DNA from: Pseudomonas serbica
GTDB lineage: Bacteria; Pseudomonadota; Gammaproteobacteria; Pseudomonadales; Pseudomonadaceae
Length of the DNA stretch: 64,000 nucleotides
Reading direction: 5' to 3'
NCBI RefSeq assembly: GCF_028823535.1
Contig: NZ_JAQIYM010000090.1
Span: 1 to 64,000 of the forward strand
Each line of letters opens with the position of its first letter. The first letter of the stretch is position 1. Under the pieces are notes generated by a model. That model searched no databases, was not told where the DNA came from, and was given only the letters and a program-made list of their open reading frames with translations. Made by a program: the position numbers and the translations under genes. Shown in pieces: positions 8,816 to 18,027 of this stretch.

Positions 8816-10186
8816 TCAAAGGTTTAGGTCATAGCTAAACACCTTGCCCAAGCTTTGTAGTGACATTTTTTTGTGGGTGTTAAACCCCGCCATGGCTAGT
8901 AACTGAAGTGCCTCTTCGCCGAGACCATCAATCCATTCAAGTTCGGCAGGGAGGAGGTCTTTGAGGTACGCGACGGTCTTGATAAGCCCATCAGTAATTT
9001 GGGCGGTTTCCTTGAAATGGTCGCACTTGTTGTCGTAGGCACTCAAAACGTGCACAAGAACATTCAACACATCGACTTTAGAGAGATCCTGGTCATTACC
9101 CATGAGGTGGATCTTGCTAAAGGCTTTTAGGTCGGCATGATTGATTTCACGCTGGTCGACAGATAAAAGCTCCGTGAAGACGTTGTGAACAAACAATTTG
9201 CTCTCAAAGCGGGAAGTATATCCATACTTCGCTAACGCCTTTCCTGCATCCGATGGGTCAACGATGCCTTTGAGTAGTTGCAAGTCGGTGATGACGCTTC
9301 GAGCATTACTTCCGAGAGCTGTCTCAAAATCCTTTAGCTCTTCGAGGATATCGTTTTCGACTTCTGCGTAAGCTTCAATAGTTCTCAGCCCTTTGTAAAA
9401 AAGTGCTGAATCATTTTTATCGACCGAAGTAAGTATTTTGCGTAGATAGTGCACACGGTCATCTGGTTCCAACTCCCGCGCTGTGTCCTTAAGCAAACAG
9501 TACCAAAAATCAGGGTCTAGATCAGGTTGTCTTCGGTGTAACTGATCTCCAAACAGAACGTCAGGCAAATAACCGCCTGCGCACTCAATAAGTTTTCCAA
9601 CATCACCATCAGCCCAGTACTGTTCCTTCGAAAAGTCAATCGTAGTGACTATCTGTGTTGAAAGCTTCATGAGACTGTTCTTTTCAGCTTCAAAGTCAGC
9701 ATTCAGATACCGATCTTTTATAGAGAATGCTGGATCTTCTAGGAATATCAAGCCAACTTCAGTTTTATCCTCATAAATTTCCAGTTCAGCATGATTCTTT
9801 AGATCTGGGCAGGCGTTCACTGCCTGGAAAAAAGCGATGGACAAGTCATTGTCCTTGAAACTGTGATGGGTGCCAGCGAGAACAACACTGAAATCGGAGT
9901 TCCAGTAACAATCTTTAATATCCTGATAGGTGATCTGGTGGTGACTGATGAGTTTGGCCAGGTAGTTAGCTTCGCGGCCTAGACCCACGGCAACCATCAG
10001 CGGGAGTACTCGCTTGTGCACGTTGCTGATGCATTTCTTGTTCGCGACAGTGTCATCGATCAGCGTAACGATTTGGTCAGTAGCCGGATCAACGTCGAAT
10101 GCATGAGGAGGCAGCATCGTGGCAGGGTGGTCGGTTTGCCACACCACAATGGCTGGAATGATGCCGTACTCGTCTGTAGTCGCCAT
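8816..10186 (-). CDS. Unknown protein with C-terminal DLGL tag (paralogue 4 of 4)
   Basis: 456 residues from the ATG at 10186, preceded by AGGGGAGAG and aligned with the other family starts (MATTDEYG). The open frame upstream to 10342 has no matching residues and is not used. The family blocks are more diverged here (VLPLMVAVGLG, YWADGDVGKLIECAGGYL, FYKGLRTIE), and the C-terminus is SLGKVFSYDLNL, with N for G in the tag. It is the most divergent member and the first in transcription order. Its start faces flhB across a 230-base divergent region. Confidence 0.8.
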   Translation of the reverse strand: MATTDEYGIIPAIVVWQTDHPATMLPPHAFDVDPATDQIVTLIDDTVANKKCISNVHKRVLPLMVAVGLGREANYLAKLISHHQITYQDIKDCYWNSDFSVVLAGTHHSFKDNDLSIAFFQAVNACPDLKNHAELEIYEDKTEVGLIFLEDPAFSIKDRYLNADFEAEKNSLMKLSTQIVTTIDFSKEQYWADGDVGKLIECAGGYLPDVLFGDQLHRRQPDLDPDFWYCLLKDTARELEPDDRVHYLRKILTSVDKNDSALFYKGLRTIEAYAEVENDILEELKDFETALGSNARSVITDLQLLKGIVDPSDAGKALAKYGYTSRFESKLFVHNVFTELLSVDQREINHADLKAFSKIHLMGNDQDLSKVDVLNVLVHVLSAYDNKCDHFKETAQITDGLIKTVAYLKDLLPAELEWIDGLGEEALQLLAMAGFNTHKKMSLQSLGKVFSYDLNL

Positions 10187-10416
10187 TGTCTCTCCCCTTG
10201 CATGCTGGGCTCGGAGTGAGGCGAATCCGACCTTAGCGCTGATCTTTCCAGTATGACCAGACCGAGGAGGGCAGAGCAACGCTCTGCATGGGAGGATCAG
10301 TCGAGCGATTAACATATGCAGTAAATTGACAAAATGTAGCAATGCGGCGTTCCTTTGCTTTATGATCCACCCCCTGAAACCTCACCACTTCATGCAACCC
10401 ATACGGCAACCCACCT

Positions 10417-11580
10417 GTGTCTGAAGTCAGCCAAGAAGACAAAACAGAATCAGCAACGCCCCAACGGCTGGAAAAGGCTCGTGAAGAGGGCCAGATCGCC
10501 CGTTCGCGGGAGCTGACGACCTTTGTCATGCTGGTCGGCGGCATCGGGGCCTTGTGGTGGGCTGGCGGCCACGCAAAAGAGCAATTGTCGCTGTTGATGG
10601 AGCAGGGCATGTTGTTTGACCGCCAGAGAGCCTTTGACACCGCGCTGGCGCTAAAGCACGTCTACCTTCAGGCTAGCATCGCCATCAAGGCTGTCGCCCC
10701 GCTTATGGGCATCATGGCCGTGCTCGCGCTGATCGCGCCGGCGCTGCTTGGTGGGTGGTCGTTTTCAACAAAATCATTGCAACCCAATTTCGGCAAGCTC
10801 AACCCCATTGCCGGGATCAAGAAGATGTTTTCCCTGCAGACGCTCAACGAACTGGGAAAGGCCATTGCCAAGAGCGTGCTGGTCGGTACCGTCGCAGTGT
10901 TTTACCTGAAAGCTCACATTGCAGAGATCATGGCGCTTTCGCAGATGACCCTAGGGCATGGATTGGCCTCCATGTTGAACCTGATTGTGTGGGGATGCGG
11001 ATACATGGCCTTCTCCCTAATCCTTGTGGTCGCGATGGATGTGCCATATCAATTGATTTCCATGGCCATCAAACTGCGAATGACCAAGGAAGAAATTAAA
11101 CAGGAACACAAGGAAAACGAAGGCGATCCGCACGTTAAAGGCAAAATCCGCTCCATGCAGCAGGCGCTTGCCCGCTCGCGGATGATGAGCAAGGTGCCAA
11201 CTGCCGACGTCATCGTGACCAACCCAACGCATTTTGCTGTAGCACTGTCCTACAAGGATAGTGATTCTGGCGCCCCGAAAGTCATCGCCAAGGGCACTGA
11301 TCATGTCGCGGCGCGGATCCGTGAACTGGGCAAAGAAAGCAACATTCCGTTACTGGAGGCACCAGAGCTGGCGCGAGCCTTGTACTGGAATGTCGATCTA
11401 GATCGAGAGATACCCTCGGGGTTGTACACCGCTGTGGCTGAGGTTCTGGCCTGGGTGTACCGCCTCAAGCAAGTGAAGAAAGACGGTGGGCCTGCGCCTG
11501 AAACCCCTGTGTATTTGCCTGTACCGGAAGGGATGGATGCCCGGCCAACAGGTACTAAGATAAAAAGGAACGAATCGTAA
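10417..11580 (+). CDS. flhB: Flagellar type III export protein FlhB
   Basis: FlhB, 387 residues. It is the inner-membrane gate component that switches export specificity from rod/hook to filament substrates. The N-terminal signature KTESATPQRLEKAREEGQIARSRE, four membrane segments (roughly residues 30-215) and the cytoplasmic domain with the self-cleavage site NPTH (N269) are all present. The start is a GTG at 10417. The stop adjoins the flhA start with no gap, so flhBA are coupled. The export apparatus partners FliP, FliQ and FliR are not in the window. Confidence 0.95.
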   Translation: MSEVSQEDKTESATPQRLEKAREEGQIARSRELTTFVMLVGGIGALWWAGGHAKEQLSLLMEQGMLFDRQRAFDTALALKHVYLQASIAIKAVAPLMGIMAVLALIAPALLGGWSFSTKSLQPNFGKLNPIAGIKKMFSLQTLNELGKAIAKSVLVGTVAVFYLKAHIAEIMALSQMTLGHGLASMLNLIVWGCGYMAFSLILVVAMDVPYQLISMAIKLRMTKEEIKQEHKENEGDPHVKGKIRSMQQALARSRMMSKVPTADVIVTNPTHFAVALSYKDSDSGAPKVIAKGTDHVAARIRELGKESNIPLLEAPELARALYWNVDLDREIPSGLYTAVAEVLAWVYRLKQVKKDGGPAPETPVYLPVPEGMDARPTGTKIKRNES

Positions 11581-13671
11581 ATGAGCATTTTAGACAAGCT
11601 GACGGGGCCATCCTCCCTGTTCAACATAAAAGACCCGAAGATTCTTACCGGGCCGGTGCTGATCATCCTCATTTTGGCGATGATGATCCTGCCGCTCCCA
11701 CCGTTCTTACTGGATATCTTTTTCACATTCAACATCGCTCTGGGCTTGATGGTCTTGCTGGTGAGTATGCTCACCAAAAAACCTCTGGATTTCGCAGCGT
11801 TTCCCTCCGTTCTCCTGTTTACGACGTTGCTGCGACTGTCGTTGAACGTGGCCTCCGCTCGTATCGTGCTTATGCACGGTCACAATGGCCCTGACGCTGC
11901 GGGTAAAGTGATCGAAGCGTTCGGCCACTTCTTGGTTGGGGGCAACTTCGCTGTTGGCGTGGTGCTGTTCTTCATCTTCGTGGTCATCAACTTCATGGTG
12001 ATCACCAAGGGTGCCGGTCGTATCGCTGAGGTAGGGGCCCGATTCACCCTCGACTCTATGCCTGGTAAACAGATGGCGATTGATGCCGACTTGAATGCCG
12101 GCCTGATAGATGCCGATGAAGCCAAGAGTCGCCGTAAACAGGTCGCTCAGGAGTCCGAGTTCTACGCCTCCATGGACGGTGCGAGTAAGTTCGTCCGTGG
12201 CGACGCCATGGCCGGTATCATCATTCTTTTCGTGACAGTCATTGGCGGTCTGCTGATCGGCATGCTGATGCACGACTTGCCATTCAGCCAGGCGATTGAA
12301 ACCTATGTGCTGCTCACCATTGGTGATGGCCTGGTTGCTCAAATCCCAGCATTGGTGATTTCCATTGCAGCGGGTGTGATCGTTTCCAGGGTTAACACCG
12401 ATGAGGACGTTGGCCAGCAGATCGTAGGGCAGTTGTTTGTTAACCCCCGCGTGATGTTCATGGTCGGAGGGATCATCGCTGCGTTCGGCATCATTCCAGG
12501 TATGCCTACCATGATCTTCTTGCCATTTGCCGCTGCGCTGTTTGGCATCGGCTGGCTCATGATCAAGAACCAGAAAAAACTTGAAGAAGCCGCGCTGTTG
12601 CACGTGCCGCAGTCAGCCGCGACCAAAGAAGCGCCGGAAGCGAGCTGGGATGACGTTAAACAGACCGAAACCCTCTCGTTTGAAGTCGGCCATCGCCTGA
12701 TTCCGATTGTTGATGAACGCCAAAACGGCGCGTTGATCGGTAGGATCAGCAGCGTGCGCAAAAAGTTCGCCCAGGACATCGGCTTTCTGCCTGCGATTGT
12801 GCACATCAAAGACCGTATGGATCTGGAGCAGAACACCTACCGCATCAGTTTGAAAGGTGTGGAGATCGGCTGTAGCCAGCTGTACATCGACAAGTTCCTG
12901 GCCATTGAATCCGGTCAGGTCAGCGGCAAACTCGAAGGTATCGACTTTGTAGACCCTGCGTTCGATATCCCTTCGGTATGGATCGATGAAGACCAGTGCG
13001 ACTTTGCCCAGGTGTATGGCTACACCGTGGTCGAGCCGAGCGTAGTGGCCGCCACCTTCCTGAACCACCTGCTTCGTCGCCACGCCAGCGTGCTACTGGG
13101 GCGTCCGGAGGTTGAAGCGCTACTGGACATGATGAGGAAGACCGACAAGGCGCTGGTTGAGGACGCCGTGCCCAAGCTGGTGTCGATCTCTACGCTGCAA
13201 CGCATCCTGCAAAGCCTGCTGGAGGAGCAAGTCTCCATCCGTGACCTGCGCACCATTCTTGAAGTGATCGTCGAACACGCGGTACCACAGCAAACCGAAT
13301 GGTACTCGTTGGTGGCGATCATCCGAATCGCGTTGCGCGGTGTGATCACTCAGCATTGGTTCGACAATTCAAAAGTGTTGCAAGTGATCTGCCTCAATTC
13401 TGACATTGAAAGCATGATGATGAAGGCCGTCACCGGTGGTGGTGCAATTGAACCAGGTCTGGCCAACACTCTGATCTCGCAGACGCAAAAAGCGGTCGAG
13501 ATGCAGGAAAAACAAAATCTGCCTCCAGTCTTGATGGTCGAACACGTTCTTAGACCGATGCTCAGCCGTATGCTGCGTCGCCAGCTGCCGAACCTGGTCG
13601 TGATGTCGGGGGAAGAGATTCCGCCAGATTGCGCCATCATCATGACCAGTGAAATTGGAGCGACCCAATAA
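11581..13671 (+). CDS. flhA: Flagellar type III export protein FlhA
   Basis: FlhA, 696 residues, the normal length. It is the large export-gate protein whose cytoplasmic part forms a nonameric ring that binds chaperone-substrate complexes. Eight membrane segments fall within the first 330 residues. The FHIPEP-type conserved loop follows the first segments (TLDSMPGKQMAIDADLNAG, residues about 158-176). The cytoplasmic domain starts near residue 340. The stop overlaps the flhF start by one base. Identification is firm. Confidence 0.96.
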   Translation: MSILDKLTGPSSLFNIKDPKILTGPVLIILILAMMILPLPPFLLDIFFTFNIALGLMVLLVSMLTKKPLDFAAFPSVLLFTTLLRLSLNVASARIVLMHGHNGPDAAGKVIEAFGHFLVGGNFAVGVVLFFIFVVINFMVITKGAGRIAEVGARFTLDSMPGKQMAIDADLNAGLIDADEAKSRRKQVAQESEFYASMDGASKFVRGDAMAGIIILFVTVIGGLLIGMLMHDLPFSQAIETYVLLTIGDGLVAQIPALVISIAAGVIVSRVNTDEDVGQQIVGQLFVNPRVMFMVGGIIAAFGIIPGMPTMIFLPFAAALFGIGWLMIKNQKKLEEAALLHVPQSAATKEAPEASWDDVKQTETLSFEVGHRLIPIVDERQNGALIGRISSVRKKFAQDIGFLPAIVHIKDRMDLEQNTYRISLKGVEIGCSQLYIDKFLAIESGQVSGKLEGIDFVDPAFDIPSVWIDEDQCDFAQVYGYTVVEPSVVAATFLNHLLRRHASVLLGRPEVEALLDMMRKTDKALVEDAVPKLVSISTLQRILQSLLEEQVSIRDLRTILEVIVEHAVPQQTEWYSLVAIIRIALRGVITQHWFDNSKVLQVICLNSDIESMMMKAVTGGGAIEPGLANTLISQTQKAVEMQEKQNLPPVLMVEHVLRPMLSRMLRRQLPNLVVMSGEEIPPDCAIIMTSEIGATQ

Positions 13672-15467
13672 TGGCCGGACAACGTGCGTTTAGTGCACCA
13701 ACGATGAGCGAAGCCATGGCTCAGGCCAAGGAAGCGTTTGGTGATGACTTTCTGTTCTACGGTAAAGACAAGGTTCCCGGTGGTGTAAAAATCACCGTCG
13801 GGCCGGCACTGGTAGCGCCGGCGCTGGTGGAACCGCCCGCCGAGGAACTTCAGCTCACTGGTTTTCGTCGCGCCTTGGCCCGATCTGAACAACTAACTGA
13901 GAACATGGAAATTCCGTTGCCACCCGCCAGCCTTCCAGCAGGGCCGGCGACCGCCTATCGCAAGGCAAAAGGCGGGGCTGCGTATGCCACGCAAGCCAGT
14001 GAGAAGCCTGAAGGCCCAACCAGGTCAGAGGCGGCTGCGCCGCAATGGTCGACCTCTCCGGTTACCCAAGCTCCCCCTGTGAAGCAGGCCACCGCCCAAG
14101 AGATCCATGAGGTGTTCGAGCTCCTGGAAGCTGAACCGGTTGAAGATGAAATTCCGAAGAAGGCTCAGCTCGATGCCAACCAACGCTTTTTGGAAGATCT
14201 GAAGCAAGTCGAGGCCATCTCCAACTGGAGCAAGCATCTGCTTGATGAAATGCAGAACATGCAGGACATCATCCGGCGCCGGTTGCTGCCCAGCGTAGCG
14301 CAGGGGAGTGCGTACGCGGATCTGCACAACCTTCTGATACAAGCTGGCTTCAAGCCTGCTAGCTGCGATGCCGTGCTCAAGCACCTCCCAAGTGAGGTCG
14401 CAGAGCGCCGTCTTGAGCCTATGGCGATGAGTCGCTGGATTGAACAAGCTCTGGTTTCACACATGAGGGTGATGAATACCCAGGACATCTGGTCAGACCA
14501 ACGTGTGGTGGTACCGGTACTAGGTTCCAGTGGTAGCGGGAAGTCGGTGGCGGTGGCCAAGCTTGCCGCCCGGTACTCTCTTCGTTACCAGGGCGCTGAT
14601 ATGCAGATCATCAGCCTCGATCCGGACAACTCGGACACGCTAAAAGGCCAGGCCGAAGTGCTCGGCGTGCCTTTCAAGGTGCTGCAGGAGTACCAGGATC
14701 TTGGCGCGGAGCTGGAAAAGCTACAGCACAAGCAGGTCGTGCTGATTGATACCAAGGGTTATGGCTACCGCAGCAAAAAACTGCCCATTCAGCTGGCGCG
14801 ATTGAACCAGCCTGAGCAGCCGATGAAGCCATTGCTGATCATGAACGCCAACAGCGAATCAGATCTGCTCGATCAAACCACCCTGACGTATCAGCAGTTG
14901 GCTCGAGAAGCAGGGGTCAGTATCGAGCATTGTGCGATATCTAAACTGGACGACACCGTGCGCATCGGAGGGCTGCTCAGCGTCATCGAGCAGCACAACC
15001 TGACGATTTGCTACCAATCCTACAGCAGCGACATTCTCGACGACTTTGATCGCGGCAATGCAATGGTACTGGCCAGACAGGCCTTTGAGTCGGCGGCCAT
15101 GGGCTGGACAACGACTCCGATCCAGGGCTACAACGCTCAGCAGGGTCGAAAATTTGATGAGCATCGTGATCAGTTGATGAACAATGTTCATGAAATGTCA
15201 CATGTGATGAATGCCATTCGTCGCGAGTTCAAAAGTGCTGGTATCGTGACCCGTCAAGCTGAAGTGTCTGGCCTGGTGGAGTCAAACAAGCAGCCGCAGT
15301 ATGCACTGCAGATTGCCCAGCCGGCACAGGCTCCAGCCAAGCCCAGCTTGCTCTGGTTCCACAATAACTACCCGGTTGAAAGCGTGTTTTACCGTGGCGC
15401 CACAGGCCAGGCAGACATGGCCAAGGCGGAAACCCGTTCGTCGCAACGGATTGAGTTGGTGGATTGA
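13671..15467 (+). CDS. flhF: Flagellar GTPase FlhF, long and divergent
   Basis: FlhF-type SRP GTPase, 598 residues, longer than the usual 380-480. FlhF sets the place of flagellar assembly at the pole. The N-terminus (RAFSAPTMSEAMAQAKEAFGDDFLFYG) matches the family start. Residues about 45-150 form a low-complexity Pro/Ala/Glu linker. The NG core begins near residue 160. The G1 loop is GSSGSGKS (about 285-292) instead of the common GPTGVGKT, G3 is DTKGYGY instead of DTVGM/DTAG, and G4 is SKLDD. A C-terminal extension of about 90 residues follows. These changes suggest altered GTP handling. The usual partner gene flhG does not follow. Confidence 0.85.
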   Translation: MAGQRAFSAPTMSEAMAQAKEAFGDDFLFYGKDKVPGGVKITVGPALVAPALVEPPAEELQLTGFRRALARSEQLTENMEIPLPPASLPAGPATAYRKAKGGAAYATQASEKPEGPTRSEAAAPQWSTSPVTQAPPVKQATAQEIHEVFELLEAEPVEDEIPKKAQLDANQRFLEDLKQVEAISNWSKHLLDEMQNMQDIIRRRLLPSVAQGSAYADLHNLLIQAGFKPASCDAVLKHLPSEVAERRLEPMAMSRWIEQALVSHMRVMNTQDIWSDQRVVVPVLGSSGSGKSVAVAKLAARYSLRYQGADMQIISLDPDNSDTLKGQAEVLGVPFKVLQEYQDLGAELEKLQHKQVVLIDTKGYGYRSKKLPIQLARLNQPEQPMKPLLIMNANSESDLLDQTTLTYQQLAREAGVSIEHCAISKLDDTVRIGGLLSVIEQHNLTICYQSYSSDILDDFDRGNAMVLARQAFESAAMGWTTTPIQGYNAQQGRKFDEHRDQLMNNVHEMSHVMNAIRREFKSAGIVTRQAEVSGLVESNKQPQYALQIAQPAQAPAKPSLLWFHNNYPVESVFYRGATGQADMAKAETRSSQRIELVD

Positions 15468-15530
15468 GTCTTCGATTGGCTTTGCTTCAATTCAAACAAA
15501 TGCTTAATATTGCCGGCATTGTTCGACAAT

Positions 15531-15554
15531 TCTGCCTCTGAGCATCGAGGCAGA
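15531..15554 (+). terminator. Hairpin between flhF and fliA
   Basis: TCTGCCTC and GAGGCAGA form an 8-base-pair stem with an 8-base loop. No T-run follows, so it may be a processing or weak attenuation site and not a true terminator. Confidence 0.4.
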
Positions 15555-15585
15555 CTGTTGTAAAAAATAAGGGGACACCCGCTGT

Positions 15586-16281
15586 ATGTACAATGCTCAA
15601 GGCAAAATCAACGACAATGATCTGATTGAGGCACACCTGCCGTTAGTGAGGAGGGTCGCACTGCACATGCGCGTTCAATTGCCGGGCAACGTCGATCTGG
15701 ATGATCTGATCCAGGGCGGTACCTTTGGGTTGATGGATGCGGTGAAAAAGTACGACCCTACCAAGGGAACCAGTTTTGAGTCGTACGCGAGATTGCGGAT
15801 CCATGGGGCGATTCTCGATGAAGTGCGTAAGCTTGACTGGGTACCGCGACGCTACCGTCGGATGGCTCGTGAAATTTCAAAGGCTGTGAGTGACTTGAGT
15901 AAGGTGCTGGGAAGGGCACCTGAAGAGCGTGAAGTGGCTGAGCACATGAACATGACCCTAAAGGAGTATCAACTCTGGCTTGGGGAGTCAAACAATGGAG
16001 TAATATTGTCATATGACCTTCTTGGCGCTGAAGCTGTAGAAGATCGCTCGTCGGCTCATACCGGCTCTCCACTGGACGAACTGCTCGACAGCAGTAAGCG
16101 GGAAGAGGTCGTCAAGGCCATCTCCCTGCTCAGTGAGCGTGAGCAGAAAGCCCTGGGCATGTACTATCTTGAGGAGATGAACCTCAAAGAGATTGGGCTG
16201 GTGCTGGGGGTCTGTGAATCCCGAGTGAGCCAGCTTCACGTCCGTGCGGTCGCCAAGATCCGAGCGACGTTGGCCGCCTGA
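15586..16281 (+). CDS. fliA: RNA polymerase sigma-28 factor FliA
   Basis: FliA, 231 residues, usual length. It directs RNA polymerase to late flagellar genes such as flagellins and stators. Region 2 is visible as LPLVRRVALHM, DLIQGGTFGLMDAVKKYD and SFESYARLRIHGAILDEVR; region 3 as RRMAREISKAVSDL; region 4 as LSEREQKALGMYYLEEMNLKEIG with the helix-turn-helix. An AAGGGGACA sequence precedes the ATG. FliA-type promoters are found before motA and all three flagellin genes here. The anti-sigma factor FlgM is not in the window. Confidence 0.95.
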   Translation: MYNAQGKINDNDLIEAHLPLVRRVALHMRVQLPGNVDLDDLIQGGTFGLMDAVKKYDPTKGTSFESYARLRIHGAILDEVRKLDWVPRRYRRMAREISKAVSDLSKVLGRAPEEREVAEHMNMTLKEYQLWLGESNNGVILSYDLLGAEAVEDRSSAHTGSPLDELLDSSKREEVVKAISLLSEREQKALGMYYLEEMNLKEIGLVLGVCESRVSQLHVRAVAKIRATLAA

Positions 16282-16298
16282 TCGACGCTGCGAAAACA

Positions 16299-16325
16299 AG
16301 CCGGAGCCCATGCTCCGGCTTTTTC
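16299..16325 (+). terminator. Terminator of fliA
   Basis: AGCCGGAG and CTCCGGCT arms around a CCCATG loop, followed by TTTTTC. Confidence 0.85.
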
Positions 16326-16337
16326 TTGACCAGCGTT

Positions 16338-16631
16338 TTATCCCGGTACTTGTGCAGGTTCGTTCAGGGCTAGGATCAGCTCTACCAGCAGGCGGCGGGG
16401 ATCGGTGGCGGACTCGCGGATGTACGCCAGTGCAGGCTGGTGGAAACGCAGGTCGATCTGCAAAAGATCCGGATCGCAGTAGAAAACCTCAAGCAAATGG
16501 TAGCCGACCCGTCGTTCTGCAGTCTCGATGATGAGTGAATCCTGAAACAGTGGCGTCATGACGCTGACGAAATGATCGAATTGCTGCTCATCTCTCGCTT
16601 TGATTCTGACTTCAATGCCTTCGGGTACCAT
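16338..16631 (-). CDS. Small unknown protein
   Basis: 97 residues, starting MVPEGIEVRI at 16631 with GAAGGAGA seven bases upstream on the minus strand, a strong ribosome binding site. The protein is acidic and soluble, with no motif I recognise. It is convergent with fliA and uses the other side of the short region after the fliA terminator. The frame is well supported by its binding site and by lack of a better frame on the other strand. A role in motility is possible from location only. Confidence 0.6.
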   Translation of the reverse strand: MVPEGIEVRIKARDEQQFDHFVSVMTPLFQDSLIIETAERRVGYHLLEVFYCDPDLLQIDLRFHQPALAYIRESATDPRRLLVELILALNEPAQVPG

Positions 16632-17012
16632 GTTTCCGTCTCCTTCTTATAACTTTGAGGCAGGCATTTCGCCAGATCTCTCTTTGTGGTTGAAGTGTAG
16701 CTACATTCGCAGCCTCAAAGCAACCAAAAAGCCATCAGTTTCCCATTTAAATCAGCATCCGTGGGGGAGGGGAAGACCCTGCGGCGAAATTTCTCTGCGC
16801 GTGGACACCTGGAGCTTTCCGATTTGGTTAAAACTCGATTAACGCCATATATAAAAGGCATTAAAGCGTGTTCCATACTAATAAAGATTCAACAATTTTC
16901 GAGGGGCTAAAAAAATTTTCAATTATTTTTCTAGTTGATGTTAAAGGTTCGTAAAGTCCGTTCCGATTTATGGGTTAGAAGGCACTCAGCCAGACCACAA
17001 AAGGAACTACCG
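16632..17012. other. Intergenic region before the first flagellin gene
   Basis: About 380 bases without a convincing gene. The right half is strongly A+T rich (16830-16945), as is common upstream of highly expressed genes. It holds the FliA-type promoter at 16942-16969. The left half should hold the promoter of the small minus-strand gene. Confidence 0.6.
16942..16969 (+). promoter_or_regulatory. FliA promoter of the first flagellin gene
   Basis: TAAA at 16942-16945, 16 bases, then TCCGATTT at 16962-16969. This matches the sigma-28 pattern TAAA-N15/16-GCCGATAA and the promoters of the two following flagellin genes. It lies 43 bases before the start codon. Confidence 0.75.
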
Positions 17013-17837
17013 ATGTCTGTTATTAACACCAACATGAGCTCCCTGATTGCTCAGAAGAACCTGATCAGCTCCGGCAACAGCCTGAGCACCGCGATGGAGC
17101 GTCTGAGCTCCGGCATGCGCATCAACTCTTCGAAGGACGACGCCGCTGGCCAGGCCATCGCTAACCGCATGACCGCCCAGGTCAAAGGCATGGCGCAAGC
17201 TGAGCGTAACGCCAACGACGGCGTGTCGATGGTGCAAACGATGGAAGGTGGCCTGAGCCGCATCAACGACAACCTGCAGCGTATCCGCGAGCTGGCTGTT
17301 CAAGGCGCTTCCGACACCAACACCGCCGACGACCGTACCTCGATCAAAACTGAAATCGACGAACGCATCAAGGAAATCGACCGTATCGCCGGCTCGACGA
17401 CCTTCAACGGCACGAACCTGCTGAACGCTGTCAGCACGCTGAACATCCAGGTCGGCGGCAACACTACTGCCAACGACAAGATCGCCGTGGCAACTGTAAG
17501 CGCCACCAGCACCACCCTGGGCACTACCGCTGCTGCCGTTCTGGTTGACACCAACGCCAACGCCAACACCGCTATCGGCCTGGTCGACACCGCGCTGAAA
17601 TCGGTCGACACCGCTCGTTCGACTCTGGGTGCTACCCTGAACCGTTTCGACTCCGTGGTCAGCAACCTGCAAACCAGCTCCACCAACCTGTCCGCTGCCA
17701 AGTCCCGCATCGAAGACGCCGACTACGCCGTCGAAGTTGCGAACATGACCCGCGCCCAGATCCTGCAACAAGCCGGTACCAGCGTCCTGAGCCAGGCGAA
17801 CCAATCGACTCAGTCGGTTCTGAAACTGCTCCAGTAA
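17013..17837 (+). CDS. fliC1: Flagellin (copy 1 of 3)
   Basis: Short flagellin, 274 residues, starting MSVINTNMSSL at 17013 after AAAGGAACT. The conserved N-terminal D0/D1 domain (about 1-140: SLSTAMERLSSGMRINSSKDDAAG) and C-terminal D1/D0 domain (about 200-274, ending SVLKLLQ) are complete. The variable middle is only about 50 residues, rich in Thr/Ala, so the filament would have almost no outer domain. The first 145 codons and last 70 codons are nearly identical to copies 2 and 3. It forms the filament after export by the FlhA/FlhB system. The symbol is a working name. Confidence 0.95.
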   Translation: MSVINTNMSSLIAQKNLISSGNSLSTAMERLSSGMRINSSKDDAAGQAIANRMTAQVKGMAQAERNANDGVSMVQTMEGGLSRINDNLQRIRELAVQGASDTNTADDRTSIKTEIDERIKEIDRIAGSTTFNGTNLLNAVSTLNIQVGGNTTANDKIAVATVSATSTTLGTTAAAVLVDTNANANTAIGLVDTALKSVDTARSTLGATLNRFDSVVSNLQTSSTNLSAAKSRIEDADYAVEVANMTRAQILQQAGTSVLSQANQSTQSVLKLLQ

Positions 17838-17885
17838 TCTGGCGCCAGGTGTTAATTATTCAATGAATTGACACCGGCTAGAACT

Positions 17886-17915
17886 AAAAAACGCCCTGCT
17901 TGCAGGGCGTTTTTG
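17886..17915 (+). terminator. Terminator of flagellin copy 1
   Basis: AAAAACGCCCTG and CAGGGCGTTTTT arms with a CTTG loop. The same terminator follows copy 2. Confidence 0.9.
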
Positions 17916-17953
17916 TTTTAAAAAAATAAATTCAATATATTCAATAAATTGAG

Positions 17954-17980
17954 TAAAGAACTGTTCCAGCAGACCGATTA
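17954..17980 (+). promoter_or_regulatory. FliA promoter of flagellin copy 2
   Basis: TAAA at 17954-17957, 15 bases, ACCGATTA at 17973-17980. The following 45 bases up to the start codon are nearly the same as before copy 3, so promoter and gene were duplicated together. Confidence 0.8.
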
Positions 17981-18027
17981 GTTAGGTATTGAGGCGCTAG
18001 AGCCGAAACAAAAAAGAGAGCAGAGAT

